Shown piece by piece: positions 1-8,263 of a DNA stretch of 45,556 bases; positions within the stretch are counted from its first letter, which is position 1; the number at the start of each line of letters is the position of its first letter. A program made the position numbers and the translations under genes. The DNA lies in assembly GCA_029432795.1 (NCBI GenBank), contig JARNMJ010000033.1, positions 1 through 45,556 of the forward strand, written 5' to 3'. A model generated the notes under the pieces. That model worked only from the letters and a program-made list of their open reading frames with translations. It was not told the DNA's origin and made no database searches. The stretch is from Pontiellaceae bacterium B12219. Lineage in GTDB: Bacteria; Verrucomicrobiota; Kiritimatiellia; Kiritimatiellales; Pontiellaceae.

Positions 1-172
1 AAGTCGAGTCGCCATAAGTCCAATCCGTTAAGACTGATCCAGTCTATCACAGATATCTTAAATCTGAAATGGATAAGTCCGACAGACTGCTAGCAAATTC
101 ATGCATTGGCTGCATCCCTCAGCTTCAATAGAAAACGCACATCCGAGAAGGGCCAAATAAAGGAAAAAAAAA

Positions 173-694
173 ATGAAACAGATCATATGTATGTTATCGG
201 CTTTTGTTATAGCTGGAGTTGCACTGGCCAGGATCCGGAGCAGCAACGCTATTTGGTGATACAGAGATTAGGATTGATCATACGGGATATACTGGAGACG
301 GATTCACCGCCCTCAACAACCGGGCAGATTCAGGCTTCACCCTCGCCGCTGACACCGCGTTCACCAACATTGTCCTGCGCTATTCAGCGGCCAGCACTAA
401 CCCCGGCGAATTTCATATCTCCATCGAAAAGTCGGGTACTCCGCTGAGTACCGCAGGCGATACGGTCTTCTTTGCAAAACAGCATCATATGACGACTGAA
501 CTACCATTAGCATCAACCTGTCCGGAGAAAGCGGAGACTTCCTTCATTTCGCCTGGGCTGAAGATCCCACTAACAATGGCGGCGTGAATGTGGATACTGT
601 TGAATTTCAGGCCATTCCTGAACCCGCCTCTCTTGGACTGATTGCCCTGTTCGGCGGAAGTATCCTCTTCATCCGCCGCAGACTGATGATGTAA
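173..694 (+). pseudogene. Frameshifted PEP-CTERM-anchored secreted protein
   Basis: The start at 173 follows an AAAGGA ribosome binding site and opens with a typical signal peptide (MKQIICMLSAFVIAGVALA), but that frame stops about 30 codons in. The body continues one frame over from about 222 to 475 with secreted beta-rich composition (GDTEIRIDHTGYTGDGF and onward). After about 482 the original frame resumes and ends in a PEP-CTERM tail (AIPEPASLGLIALFGGSILF then RRR) at the TAA at 692-694. A TGA at 497 also interrupts the tail frame. Joined, the product would be about 170 residues: signal peptide, small domain, PEP-CTERM sorting helix. PEP-CTERM tails direct exosortase-dependent surface sorting. 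Two compensating shifts plus a stop suggest decay; clustered assembly errors are the alternative. Domain function is not recognised. Confidence 0.6.
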
Positions 695-721
695 TCAAGC
701 GCAGCACCGAGAGTTACTTGC

Positions 722-753
722 AAAAAGCCTCCCTCATCTCCTGGAAGGCTTTT
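722..753 (+). terminator. Terminator downstream of the PEP-CTERM relic
   Basis: AAAAGCCT pairs with AGGCTTTT across a roughly 15-base loop. It sits about 30 bases after the PEP-CTERM stop. The T run is short, so strength is uncertain. Confidence 0.5.
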
Positions 754-870
754 ACTTCACCGAAGCACGAGAGAGCTGTCTGAGTATCACAACTTAACCC
801 CTTCCGCAGACCGCCCTATTCCCTCGCGCCACCGACACAATGAAAATTCAAAAAAAAAATCATATTCAGG

Positions 871-1004
871 ATAACGTTTCGCAGCGAGCCCTCGTATTAA
901 TGAATGAACCCAACAATTTAATCTCGGCGGAACCCAGGTGAACCCAATCATTCCCGCCTTACTCCGAAAGACCCTCGCCTTAACCCAGCGGGGTTTCTTT
1001 TTAT
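871..1004 (+). ncRNA. Candidate small RNA unit, copy 1 of a tandem pair
   Basis: This is the first of two near-identical units about 211 bases apart in the 607-base gap before the secretion operon. It runs from an ATAACGTTT block, through a diverged stretch, TATTAAT at 895-901, to a hairpin AACCC/GGGTT (982-994) followed by a T-rich tail. A second possible stem pairs GGCGGAA (926-932) with TTCCCGCC (951-958). AACCCA occurs repeatedly in the body. There is no convincing open reading frame. A promoter, body and terminator layout, giving a transcript of about 95 bases, is inferred; a non-transcribed repeat is the alternative. Confidence 0.35.
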
Positions 1005-1081
1005 CTACACACCAAAACGACCCTTGCTTCCAACCCCAGGAAACGGCTCATAAAATAAATCCAAAAAAATACCCTTTCGGA

Positions 1082-1216
1082 ATAACGTTTTGAATCCGGC
1101 CCTCGTATTAATGAATGAACCCAACAATTTAATCTCGGCGGAACCCAAGTGAACCCAAATCATTCCCGCCTTACTCCGAAAGACCCTCGCCTTAACCCAG
1201 CGGGGTTTCTTTTTGC
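1082..1216 (+). ncRNA. Candidate small RNA unit, copy 2 of a tandem pair
   Basis: This is the second copy. From 1098 to 1214 it matches copy 1 with one substitution (G/A in the GGTG/AGTG stretch) and one inserted A near 1158. The ATAACGTTT block is conserved, but the 9 bases between it and the core differ at about 5 positions, which is what a promoter spacer would show. It ends in the same AACCC/GGGTT hairpin and T tail. It lies about 90 bases upstream of the first GspE-type gene and may alternatively be part of that operon's leader. Confidence 0.35.
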
Positions 1217-1301
1217 CCTCGCGGCATCACTGCTGCGCTGAGCTGATTGACAATCCTCTATTCCCTGTGAGAATCTTTTTCCAATCTATGGAAACCTAAA
1301 C

Positions 1302-2963
1302 GTGGCTGGAAACAACGCATATATCGCCGAAATCATTCGGGATGAAATCAGTTCAATGGAACTGGAAGCCGCCGTTGCGGAAGCCAATCGTTCCGGAACC
1401 GATCTGTTGGATGTGCTCGCCGGCCAGGGCCACGACAAAAGACAGCTGTTTTCCCGTATTGCCGCACATTGCGGAATCGAAAGCGTCAGCCTGAATACCA
1501 CAGTCCCCCCTTCCTCGGCCGCACAGCTGCTCGATCCGGAAACCGCCCGACGTTATCAGATTGTCCCGCTGAAAACCGGCCAGTTTGCTTTCGGCACGCC
1601 AACCGATATTGAAATGCTCGACACCCTCCGCTATCTCCTGCCCGAGCCGGTTGAGTTTTTTGCCGCCTTGCCGGAAGAGATTTCCGCCGCGCTGAGCCGC
1701 CTTTACCCGGCAGTGGATCCCGATGCAGAATCCGTAATCGAGCGGATGAACACAGAAGAACAGCAGCATCCCGGAACGGATGCTCCAATCCTTGAAACAG
1801 ATCAGGACGGAGACGAACCCATCATCAAACTCGTCAATGTGCTGATTCTCGAAGGATTCAAACAACGCGCATCTGACATCCATCTGGAACCGCTCTCAAC
1901 CCGCTTCCGCGTACGCTACCGGATCGACGGAACGCTGCGCGAAATCGAAGGTCCGCCGCGCCGCTTACACCCGTCGGTCATCAGCCGCCTTAAAATTATG
2001 GCCGGCATGAAAATTTCCGAAAAACGCCTCCCGCAGGACGGACGTATTGAAATCCGCGTCACCGGCCGGCCGCTCGATCTGCGCGTCTCCTCCATCCCGA
2101 CCAATCACGGCGAGAGCATCGTCATGCGAATTCTGGACAAACAAAACCTGACGCTCGGACTTCCAAACCTTGGATTCAATGAAGACGACCGGAAAACCTT
2201 TGAGCGTTTAATCCAATATCCCGACGGCATCATCCTGATCACCGGTCCGACCGGTTCCGGAAAAACCACCTCACTCTATGCCTGCCTGAACCACCTGAAT
2301 AAACCGGATCGTAAAATCATCACCGTGGAAGATCCCGTTGAATATCAGCTCAGCGGCATCAATCAGGTGCACGTACGCGCCGATATCGGACTCTCCTTCA
2401 GCGCCGCCCTGCGCTCAATGCTCCGCCAGGCACCGAACATCATTATGATCGGCGAAATCCGCGATAAGGAAACCGCGGAAATTGCCGTGAACGCCGCCCT
2501 CACCGGCCACCTTGTGCTCAGCACGCTGCATACCAATGACGCCCCCAGTGCCGTGACACGACTGGTCGATATCGGTGTTAAGCCCTTTCTGGTTTCCTCC
2601 TCTGTACGCGGCATCATTGCGCAACGACTCGTCCGCACAATCTGCGAACAGTGCAAAACAACGTGTGTCCCCACCGAATCCGAGCGACAGCTGGTCGGCC
2701 CGGTTTCCAACCTCTGGAAAGGGGGCGGCTGCTCCGTTTGCGGACATACCGGTTATCTTGGGCGCAAGGGTATTTTCGAACTCATGAACATTAACGACCC
2801 GCTGCGCCATATGATTTACAGCGGAGCCACATCAACGGAATTGCGAGCCGAAGCCCGGGCGCAAGGCATGCGTACCCTGCGGGAAGACGGCATGCAGAAA
2901 GTCGCACAGGGCATCAGCACGGTGAACGAAATACTCCGGGTTACCATGAGGGATGAAAACTGA
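1302..2963 (+). CDS. gspE: Type II secretion / type IV pilus assembly ATPase (GspE/PilB family), first paralogue
   Basis: Cytoplasmic hexameric ATPase that powers assembly of a (pseudo)pilus. The 553 residues match the family length: an N-terminal GspE domain (about 1-150), then the ATPase core with Walker A GPTGSGKTT near 315, Asp box VEDPVEYQ near 342, Walker B IIMIGEIRD near 379, and His box TGHLVLSTLHTND near 398. The zinc tetracysteine pair CEQC/CSVC lies near 447-480, as in GspE/PilB and not in retraction ATPases. The GTG start at 1302 is the only reasonable start; an in-frame stop lies just upstream and the Shine-Dalgarno is weak. A TTCCA-N5-TGGAA palindrome (1279-1293) sits directly before the start. 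First gene of an operon with overlapping junctions. Whether it serves a T2SS or a T4 pilus cannot be decided here. Confidence 0.93.
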   Translation: MAGNNAYIAEIIRDEISSMELEAAVAEANRSGTDLLDVLAGQGHDKRQLFSRIAAHCGIESVSLNTTVPPSSAAQLLDPETARRYQIVPLKTGQFAFGTPTDIEMLDTLRYLLPEPVEFFAALPEEISAALSRLYPAVDPDAESVIERMNTEEQQHPGTDAPILETDQDGDEPIIKLVNVLILEGFKQRASDIHLEPLSTRFRVRYRIDGTLREIEGPPRRLHPSVISRLKIMAGMKISEKRLPQDGRIEIRVTGRPLDLRVSSIPTNHGESIVMRILDKQNLTLGLPNLGFNEDDRKTFERLIQYPDGIILITGPTGSGKTTSLYACLNHLNKPDRKIITVEDPVEYQLSGINQVHVRADIGLSFSAALRSMLRQAPNIIMIGEIRDKETAEIAVNAALTGHLVLSTLHTNDAPSAVTRLVDIGVKPFLVSSSVRGIIAQRLVRTICEQCKTTCVPTESERQLVGPVSNLWKGGGCSVCGHTGYLGRKGIFELMNINDPLRHMIYSGATSTELRAEARAQGMRTLREDGMQKVAQGISTVNEILRVTMRDEN

Positions 2964-4663
2964 TGACAGCCTTTCATCCAGTTCTGAACGAATTAATGAA
3001 GGCCGGAAGCCTTCATGTCAGCCAGGTCGATGCCATTCAGGAAGAACATCTGGCTCAGGGAAAATCGGTGCGCACGATTGCACTTGAGCAGGAATATATC
3101 TCCGAAACCGACTATCTGGAAGCATTGGCAACGGTGCTCGACACCGAGGTGGTCGATCTTGCCGCAACCCTGCATCTTCCAGACCTTGGGCAACTGGTTC
3201 CGGCCAGCATGGCCCGCATGCACGAAATCGCTCCCGTTCGTTCGAAAGACGATATCCTGGTCTTTGCCGTTGCGGACTGGCCCTCCCCGGCGGCCACCGA
3301 CGACATCGCCTTCGTCCTTTCCCGCCGCGTTGAATATGTGGTTGCGCCCCGGAAGCAGATAACCGATCGAATTTTAAAGCTGTATGGCGAAGAAAGTGAG
3401 TCCATCAGGGAACTGCTATCCGTACTGGATACCGACCTTCAGCATGCCGGCGACCTGATTCACCTTAAAGATACGCCGGCACTTGAAGATATCGAACACG
3501 CCGCCAACGCCACACCGGTGATCCGGTTTGTGAACCTCGTACTCTATCAGGCCGTGAAAGACCGCGCATCCGACATTCATTTTGAGCCCTTTGAACACGA
3601 ATTCAAGATTCGCTACCGCGTGGATGGCGTGCTCTATGAAATGGCTCCGCCTCCGAAAAACCTGGCCTTGCCGATTATCTCCCGCGTGAAAGTCATCTCC
3701 GGGCTGGATATTGCCGAATCACGCCTGCCGCAGGATGGCCGGATTCAGTTGAACATTGCCGGCCGGTCGATCGATTTCCGCGTTTCCACCCTCCCGACGC
3801 AGTTCGGCGAAAGCGTGGTTTTGCGGGTACTGGACCGCACGAATGTCCAGCTGGACATTCATCGAATCGGGTTTCCGGAAGATATCCAGACCTCCTTCCT
3901 TGAGGACATTCACAAACCGAACGGGATTGTTATTGTTACCGGACCGACAGGCTCGGGAAAAACCACCACCCTTTATGCCGCGCTCCAGCAGATCAACCGG
4001 GTGGAAAATAAAATCCTGACCGCCGAAGATCCGGTCGAATACGATGTGGAAGGAATTATTCAGCTGCCGATCCGGGAAAATATCGGCCTGACCTTCGCCT
4101 CCGCCCTGCGCTCTTTTCTCCGACAGGATCCGGACATTATTATGGTCGGAGAAATCCGGGATCGGGACACCGCACAGATTTCGGTTCAGGCCTCGCTCAC
4201 CGGGCATCTGGTCTTCAGCACCCTGCACACGAACGATGCCGCCGGGGCCATTACCCGCCTGATCGATATGAATGTCGAACCCTACCTGATTGCCTCCACC
4301 CTGGAAGCAGTTATGGCACAGCGACTCATCCGAACCATTTGCCCCGCCTGCAAAACGGCTTATCAGCCCGACGACGAAACCCTCCAGCTACTGGAACTCA
4401 GCCGAGAGCAGGTCGGAACCCAACCCTTCTATCGCGGTGCAGGTTGCGAAGCGTGCAGCCATAGCGGATACAGCGGGCGCAGAGCACTGTTTGAATATCT
4501 GCGCATCAATGACGCACTGCGTCAGGCCATTATTGAAAAACAGCCAACCCTGACGATCAGGAACAAAGCAATTGAATTAGGGATGCGCACCTTGCGCGAA
4601 GATGGGATACGCTGTATCCTGGACGGTCTAACTACAGTTGAAGAAGTGGTACAGTACACATGA
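2963..4663 (+). CDS. gspE: Type II secretion / type IV pilus assembly ATPase (GspE/PilB family), second paralogue
   Basis: Second GspE/PilB-type ATPase, 566 residues. Its ATG overlaps the stop of the preceding gene (TGATG), so the two are probably translationally coupled. It has the same domain order: N-terminal GspE domain, Walker A GPTGSGKTT near 327, Walker B IIMVGEIRD near 391, His box TGHLVFSTLHTND, and zinc cysteines CPAC near 459 and CEAC near 494. Both catalytic sets look intact, so neither copy is an evident dead paralogue. The pair may form mixed hexamers or serve separate machines; the sequence does not decide. A perfect 20-base palindrome (GAATGTCCAG/CTGGACATTC) lies in the coding sequence at 3841-3860. 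Confidence 0.93.
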   Translation: MTAFHPVLNELMKAGSLHVSQVDAIQEEHLAQGKSVRTIALEQEYISETDYLEALATVLDTEVVDLAATLHLPDLGQLVPASMARMHEIAPVRSKDDILVFAVADWPSPAATDDIAFVLSRRVEYVVAPRKQITDRILKLYGEESESIRELLSVLDTDLQHAGDLIHLKDTPALEDIEHAANATPVIRFVNLVLYQAVKDRASDIHFEPFEHEFKIRYRVDGVLYEMAPPPKNLALPIISRVKVISGLDIAESRLPQDGRIQLNIAGRSIDFRVSTLPTQFGESVVLRVLDRTNVQLDIHRIGFPEDIQTSFLEDIHKPNGIVIVTGPTGSGKTTTLYAALQQINRVENKILTAEDPVEYDVEGIIQLPIRENIGLTFASALRSFLRQDPDIIMVGEIRDRDTAQISVQASLTGHLVFSTLHTNDAAGAITRLIDMNVEPYLIASTLEAVMAQRLIRTICPACKTAYQPDDETLQLLELSREQVGTQPFYRGAGCEACSHSGYSGRRALFEYLRINDALRQAIIEKQPTLTIRNKAIELGMRTLREDGIRCILDGLTTVEEVVQYT

Positions 4664-5298
4664 CAAAATGGATAGTTACTTTTATTTTGATGGTTATCTT
4701 TGTGATAATCATGTCCAACAAGAAAATGGAGATGAAAGCCATTTTCAACGATTATCAATACGCCAAGAGTCATGTTGCCAAACGGGTTCACGTGCAGCGG
4801 GGACGGGAAATTATGCGGCCATCACTCATTCCTTTTGCGCTCGAGATTTACGCAACCGGCAATGATATCGAATTTGCCGAAGCCATGATTGCCTCCTGCG
4901 ACAGCGATAAAGCAACAGCAATGCTCTGGGACATTGCGCAGGCCGAAGACACCGACCCGCTGATTCGGACCATCTGCATGGCACATCTTCTTAATCGGGA
5001 CCAGCTCTGGGTCTGGGGTCAGATTACCGATGAGGATATCGAAACCATTTGCGGGGCAATGCCGGCTCACGTAGTTCACTGGAAACATATCCTCATCAAA
5101 TACTCAGGCAAAACCCATCGGTATTTCAAAAACGACACCTACCCCGAACGCCATAAATTCCGGGCCCTCTTCCGGGAATGCATCGAAACCTATGAGCAGA
5201 AAGAGGAATATCGCGAACTCCTCAACATTCAGCACTCTTCCAGAACCACTCCCGCAGAAACAATAAATCCGATCCCGTTACGGCCCGCGTATGCCTAA
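4660..5298 (+). CDS. Membrane-anchored protein of unknown function in the pilus/secretion operon
   Basis: 212 residues, not recognised as a known family. The N-terminus (residues 4-18, WIVTFILMVIFVIIM) is one hydrophobic helix followed by basic residues, consistent with a signal anchor. The rest is soluble, largely helical, with no repeats or obvious catalytic motif, and a Pro-rich tail. The start overlaps the upstream stop by four bases (ATGA) and its own end overlaps the start of the GspF gene, so it is co-translated with the ATPases and the platform protein. Position suggests an accessory assembly component linking ATPase and inner-membrane platform; this is inference from context only. 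Confidence 0.75.
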   Translation: MTKWIVTFILMVIFVIIMSNKKMEMKAIFNDYQYAKSHVAKRVHVQRGREIMRPSLIPFALEIYATGNDIEFAEAMIASCDSDKATAMLWDIAQAEDTDPLIRTICMAHLLNRDQLWVWGQITDEDIETICGAMPAHVVHWKHILIKYSGKTHRYFKNDTYPERHKFRALFRECIETYEQKEEYRELLNIQHSSRTTPAETINPIPLRPAYA

Positions 5299-6550
5299 GT
5301 TCAGATACAGCGCGCACGACATCAACGGTGCGGAAAAAAAGGGAACGATCAACGCAGCCGATCAGGCCGCCGCCATCGCTTTGCTCAAAGGGAAAGGCCT
5401 TTTTCCCTCCGAGGTAACCGGTTCTGACCTGAAGATTCCGCCCGCAGGAAAAACTGCTCCTCGCGGCGCAGGACTGAATATGGAAATCCGGCTGCCATCG
5501 GCACTCAGTGTGGTTCGCCCGAAACAACTGATGGTACTCACCCGCCAGCTGGCCACCCTGATTCATGCCGGCCTCCCCCTGCTCCGCGGCCTCATGGTAC
5601 TGGAACGACAGGAAAGTAATCCCGCACTGAAAAAAGCAATCGGAGAAATCACAGCAAGTATTGAAGGCGGCAGCACCTTTGCCGATGCTTTATCCGCACA
5701 TCCCCGGATTTTCAACAAGCTCTACATCAACATGGTTAAAGCCGGGGAAGCGGGCGGTGTGCTCGACGTGGTGCTGGAACGCCTGGCCACCTACATGGAA
5801 AAAGCGCAGAAGGTGAAAAATCGCGTCAAAAGCGCCATGACCTATCCCATCGTCGTTTTACTGGCCTCCTCCGGCATCATGATTTTTCTGATGGTGGCGA
5901 TTATTCCGAAATTTGAATCGATCTTTTCCGATATGCTCGATGGCCGAGCATTGCCTCCGCTTACGCTCTTCGTGATGGGATTCAGCGAATACGTCAAAAC
6001 GCAATGGCCGATCGGGCTCGGTATTCTTGGCGGCCTGTTCCTGCTGACTGCCCTGCTGAAACGCTTTCATATCGGACGGGTCATTCTCGACCATCTCAAA
6101 CTGAGTGTTCCGCTGTTTGGCAACCTGACGCGTATGTCCGCCCTGGCCCGTTTTGCCCGCACACTCGGAACCCTGATGGAATCGGGCGTTCCGATCCTGC
6201 AGGCCCTGACGATTGTGAAAGATACCTTGAATAATGAAATCGTTGCCAAAGCGGTTCAGGAGATTCACAACAATATAAAAGAAGGCGAAACCATGGCGGC
6301 GCCTGTTGAGGTAAACCGTATTTTTCCCCCGATTTTCGGAGGCATGGTGGAAGTGGGCGAAGAAACCGGAGAACTGCCGGCTATGCTGTTGAAAACAGCG
6401 GATATGTATGAAGATGAAGTCGATAATATCGTTGCCGGCCTCAGCTCCATCATTGAACCGTTATTAATCGTCGTTCTCGCTTTGGTCGTCGGCACAATTG
6501 TCATTGCCATGTTCCTCCCCATGGTGTCTATTATTGGGAACATGAGCTAG
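5291..6550 (+). CDS. gspF: Type II secretion / type IV pilus inner-membrane platform protein (GspF/PilC family)
   Basis: Polytopic inner-membrane protein that couples the assembly ATPase to pilin polymerisation. 419 residues match the GspF/PilC length. There are two T2SSF repeats (about 80-205 and 280-405). Membrane helices are visible near 190-210 (VVLLASSGIMIFLMVAIIP), 238-258 (LGILGGLFLLTALL) and at the C-terminus (LLIVVLALVVGTIVIAMFLP). The family signature GGxLxxxLxRLA-like segment is seen as AGGVLDVVLERLATY. The N-terminal PKFRYSAHDINGAEKKGTI segment is the usual start. It overlaps the upstream gene by 8 bases. Together with the prepilin peptidase at 7.4-8.2 kb it gives part of a type IV filament system; pilins, secretin and GspG are not in the window. 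Confidence 0.92.
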   Translation: MPKFRYSAHDINGAEKKGTINAADQAAAIALLKGKGLFPSEVTGSDLKIPPAGKTAPRGAGLNMEIRLPSALSVVRPKQLMVLTRQLATLIHAGLPLLRGLMVLERQESNPALKKAIGEITASIEGGSTFADALSAHPRIFNKLYINMVKAGEAGGVLDVVLERLATYMEKAQKVKNRVKSAMTYPIVVLLASSGIMIFLMVAIIPKFESIFSDMLDGRALPPLTLFVMGFSEYVKTQWPIGLGILGGLFLLTALLKRFHIGRVILDHLKLSVPLFGNLTRMSALARFARTLGTLMESGVPILQALTIVKDTLNNEIVAKAVQEIHNNIKEGETMAAPVEVNRIFPPIFGGMVEVGEETGELPAMLLKTADMYEDEVDNIVAGLSSIIEPLLIVVLALVVGTIVIAMFLPMVSIIGNMS

Positions 6551-6588
6551 CGGAGCAGCCGCCGGCCATTCGTTTAGGAGATATAAAA

Positions 6589-6993
6589 ATGAGAGCACTT
6601 CTGGTTGTTGCACACGGCAGCAGACGCAAAGAGTCGAATGATGAAGTTCGCCGACTGACCATCCGTATTGAAGAAAATTCCGGCCCCGCCTTTGACCTGG
6701 TCAGTTGTGCATTCCTCGAAATCTCCAGCCCGCAGATTGATTCTGCCATCGCCGATCTGGTCGATGCCGGCGCAACCACCATCAAAGTTTTCCCCTACTT
6801 TCTGGCCGCAGGCACACACGTGGTACAGGACATTCCCCGCCTGATTGAAGAAGCGGAAGCAAACTACCCGTCAGTGCACCTCGAAATACTGCCGCATCTC
6901 GGAGCACTGCAGGGCATCAGCACACTGATCCTGAATCAGATCTATAAGGGAGCCCCTCGCAATCCCGGCCTCGCATCCCTGGTAACAGATTGA
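6589..6993 (+). CDS. CbiX/SirB-like sirohydrochlorin (cobalto/ferro)chelatase family protein
   Basis: 134 residues, the size of a small CbiX-type chelatase that inserts Co2+ or Fe2+ into sirohydrochlorin for cobalamin or siroheme. Conserved features are the N-terminal LLVVAHGSRRKESN with the metal-binding His near residue 9, and FPYFLAAGTHVVQDIPRL with the second conserved His. An AGGAG site lies about 11 bases before the ATG. It is the last gene before the rpsU promoter and has no cobalamin or siroheme neighbour, so the metal and pathway are undecided. A gap of 38 bases after gspF makes co-transcription possible. Confidence 0.8.
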   Translation: MRALLVVAHGSRRKESNDEVRRLTIRIEENSGPAFDLVSCAFLEISSPQIDSAIADLVDAGATTIKVFPYFLAAGTHVVQDIPRLIEEAEANYPSVHLEILPHLGALQGISTLILNQIYKGAPRNPGLASLVTD

Positions 6994-7030
6994 TTCAGTA
7001 CGCTCTCGTAATCAAACCGCATAAATCCAT

Positions 7031-7059
7031 TTGACATCACCATCCTATTCTCATAGGTT
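7031..7059 (+). promoter_or_regulatory. Sigma-70-like promoter of rpsU
   Basis: TTGACA at 7031-7036, a 17-base spacer, and TAGGTT at 7054-7059. The consensus -35 and ideal spacing lie about 45 bases before the rpsU start, which has a strong GGGGGAGG site at 7086-7093. Confidence 0.65.
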
Positions 7060-7102
7060 CTCCGCTCTTTTGACCCCAAAAATTCGGGGGAGGTGAAATA
7101 AA

Positions 7103-7285
7103 ATGGCCCAAGAAACATGTGAAGTGAAAGTACGTCGCGGTGAAAGCGTTGACCGCGCACTCCGTCGTCTGAAGAAAGCGCTCGATAAAGAAGGCGTTCT
7201 GAAAACGATGCGTTCCAAGCGTACCTACGAAAAGCCCAGCGAAAAGAAAAAGCGTCTGGCAAACAGTCGTCGTGGACGTAAATAA
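7103..7285 (+). CDS. rpsU: 30S ribosomal protein S21
   Basis: 60-residue, strongly basic small-subunit protein that sits near the 3' end of 16S rRNA and assists initiation. Typical S21 features: the opening segment with [16 protein letters not shown], the middle [15 protein letters not shown], and a basic C-terminal tail ending SRRGRK. The ATG at 7103 follows a strong GGGGGAGG site. It is a single-gene unit with its own promoter (7031-7059) and a terminator (7308-7338). No dnaG/rpoD neighbours as in enterobacteria. Confidence 0.96.
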   Translation: MAQETCEVKVRRGESVDRALRRLKKALDKEGVLKTMRSKRTYEKPSEKKKRLANSRRGRK

Positions 7286-7307
7286 TTTTCCAAACCTTGG
7301 AAAATGC

Positions 7308-7338
7308 AAAAGCTCCCTCTATCGGGGAGCTTTTTTTT
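7308..7338 (+). terminator. Rho-independent terminator of rpsU
   Basis: AAAGCTCCC and GGGGAGCTTT form a strong stem with a short loop, followed by a run of T to 7338. A TTCCA-N5-TGGAA palindrome (7288-7302) lies directly before it. The convergent prepilin peptidase gene ends 36 bases further on. Confidence 0.9.
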
Positions 7339-7373
7339 ATTCCTTCCACCCTTGCCGGCCGAACAGATTGAAT

Positions 7374-8189
7374 CTAATAACCTGCACCCTGCACCCATGC
7401 CACATAGAGCTTCCAAAGCTCGGAACCGCCCAGCATCCACAGAATAGCTGCCAAGGCAATATAAGGTCCAAACGGAATCTTACTCTGCCATTCCTTATTT
7501 CCGGCCGCAATGAAAGCCACGCCGACAATCGTGCCGAGCAAAGAAGAAACAAAAACAATAAAGATGACGGACTCCCATCCGAGGAAAGCACCGAGACAGC
7601 CCATCAGCTTCACATCGCCAAAGCCCATGGCATCTTTTTTGAGGATCAGCTTTCCCAGAACCGAAACCAGATAGAGCGATCCGAAACCAACCGCCAACCC
7701 GATAAGGGACTGTACCAAACCTCCGACATGCGAATCGGCTCCATGCATCGCCGGGATCAGAAAACTGAAAATCGGGCCGAGAATTTCGCCGCCGATGGTT
7801 ACGCGATCCGGAATCCACATTTCATCAAAATCGACCATGCTCCCGAAAATCAGGCCGAAAACCAGCAGGCAATACGGGACCGCAACGAGCTGATAAGGAT
7901 AGACCAGCCAGACCGCGGTAAAAAGAATCGCAGTCAGCAATTCAATAGAAGGATAACGCGGCGAGATCGGGACACTGCAATAGCGGCACTTACCCCGAAG
8001 CGCCAGCCATCCGAAGATTGGAATATTATCTTTCCAGGCCAGATCGGTCATGCACTTCGGACAGCGCGACCCCGGTTTCACCACCGAAAGCTCGGCCGGA
8101 ATGCGGTAAATGCACACATTCAGAAAGCTGCCCCAGCAGGCGCCGAATGCAAAGACCACCAGAACCCAGTACCAATCAAAAAAGTCCAT
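7374..8189 (-). CDS. pilD: Prepilin peptidase / leader peptidase-methyltransferase (PilD/GspO, A24)
   Basis: 271-residue inner-membrane aspartic protease that cleaves and N-methylates type IV prepilins. The N-terminus has GSFLNVCIYRIP followed by the zinc-binding CPKC and CRYC pairs (near residues 43 and 71) of the methyltransferase domain. The catalytic aspartates lie in SMVDFDEMWIPD and in GFGDVKLMG, the family signature. Several hydrophobic segments follow. It supplies the processing enzyme for the GspE/GspF-type system at 1.3-6.5 kb, although it is transcribed separately downstream of aroE. An inverted pair of CGTAATN heptamers separates it from aroE. Confidence 0.94.
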   Translation of the reverse strand: MDFFDWYWVLVVFAFGACWGSFLNVCIYRIPAELSVVKPGSRCPKCMTDLAWKDNIPIFGWLALRGKCRYCSVPISPRYPSIELLTAILFTAVWLVYPYQLVAVPYCLLVFGLIFGSMVDFDEMWIPDRVTIGGEILGPIFSFLIPAMHGADSHVGGLVQSLIGLAVGFGSLYLVSVLGKLILKKDAMGFGDVKLMGCLGAFLGWESVIFIVFVSSLLGTIVGVAFIAAGNKEWQSKIPFGPYIALAAILWMLGGSELWKLYVAWVQGAGY

Positions 8190-8199
8190 CTGAATAACC

Positions 8200-8255
8200 C
8201 GTAATACGTAATGCGTAATTACTGATCAACCCCAAGAAGGTATTACGGATTACGC
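8200..8255. repeat. Inverted pair of CGTAATN heptamer repeats
   Basis: The left arm (8200-8222) has three consecutive CGTAATN heptamers; the right arm (8240-8255) carries two in inverted orientation, so the arms can form a hairpin. It fills the gap between aroE and pilD. Three other gaps of this gene block hold analogous inverted repeats of different unit sequence. Confidence 0.7.
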
Positions 8256-8263
8256 ACCACTCG

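Noticed and set aside
7272-8204. 310-codon plus-strand frame over the rpsU terminator and pilD
   Set aside because: It runs through a strong terminator and opposes prepilin peptidase motifs; low-complexity charged shadow.
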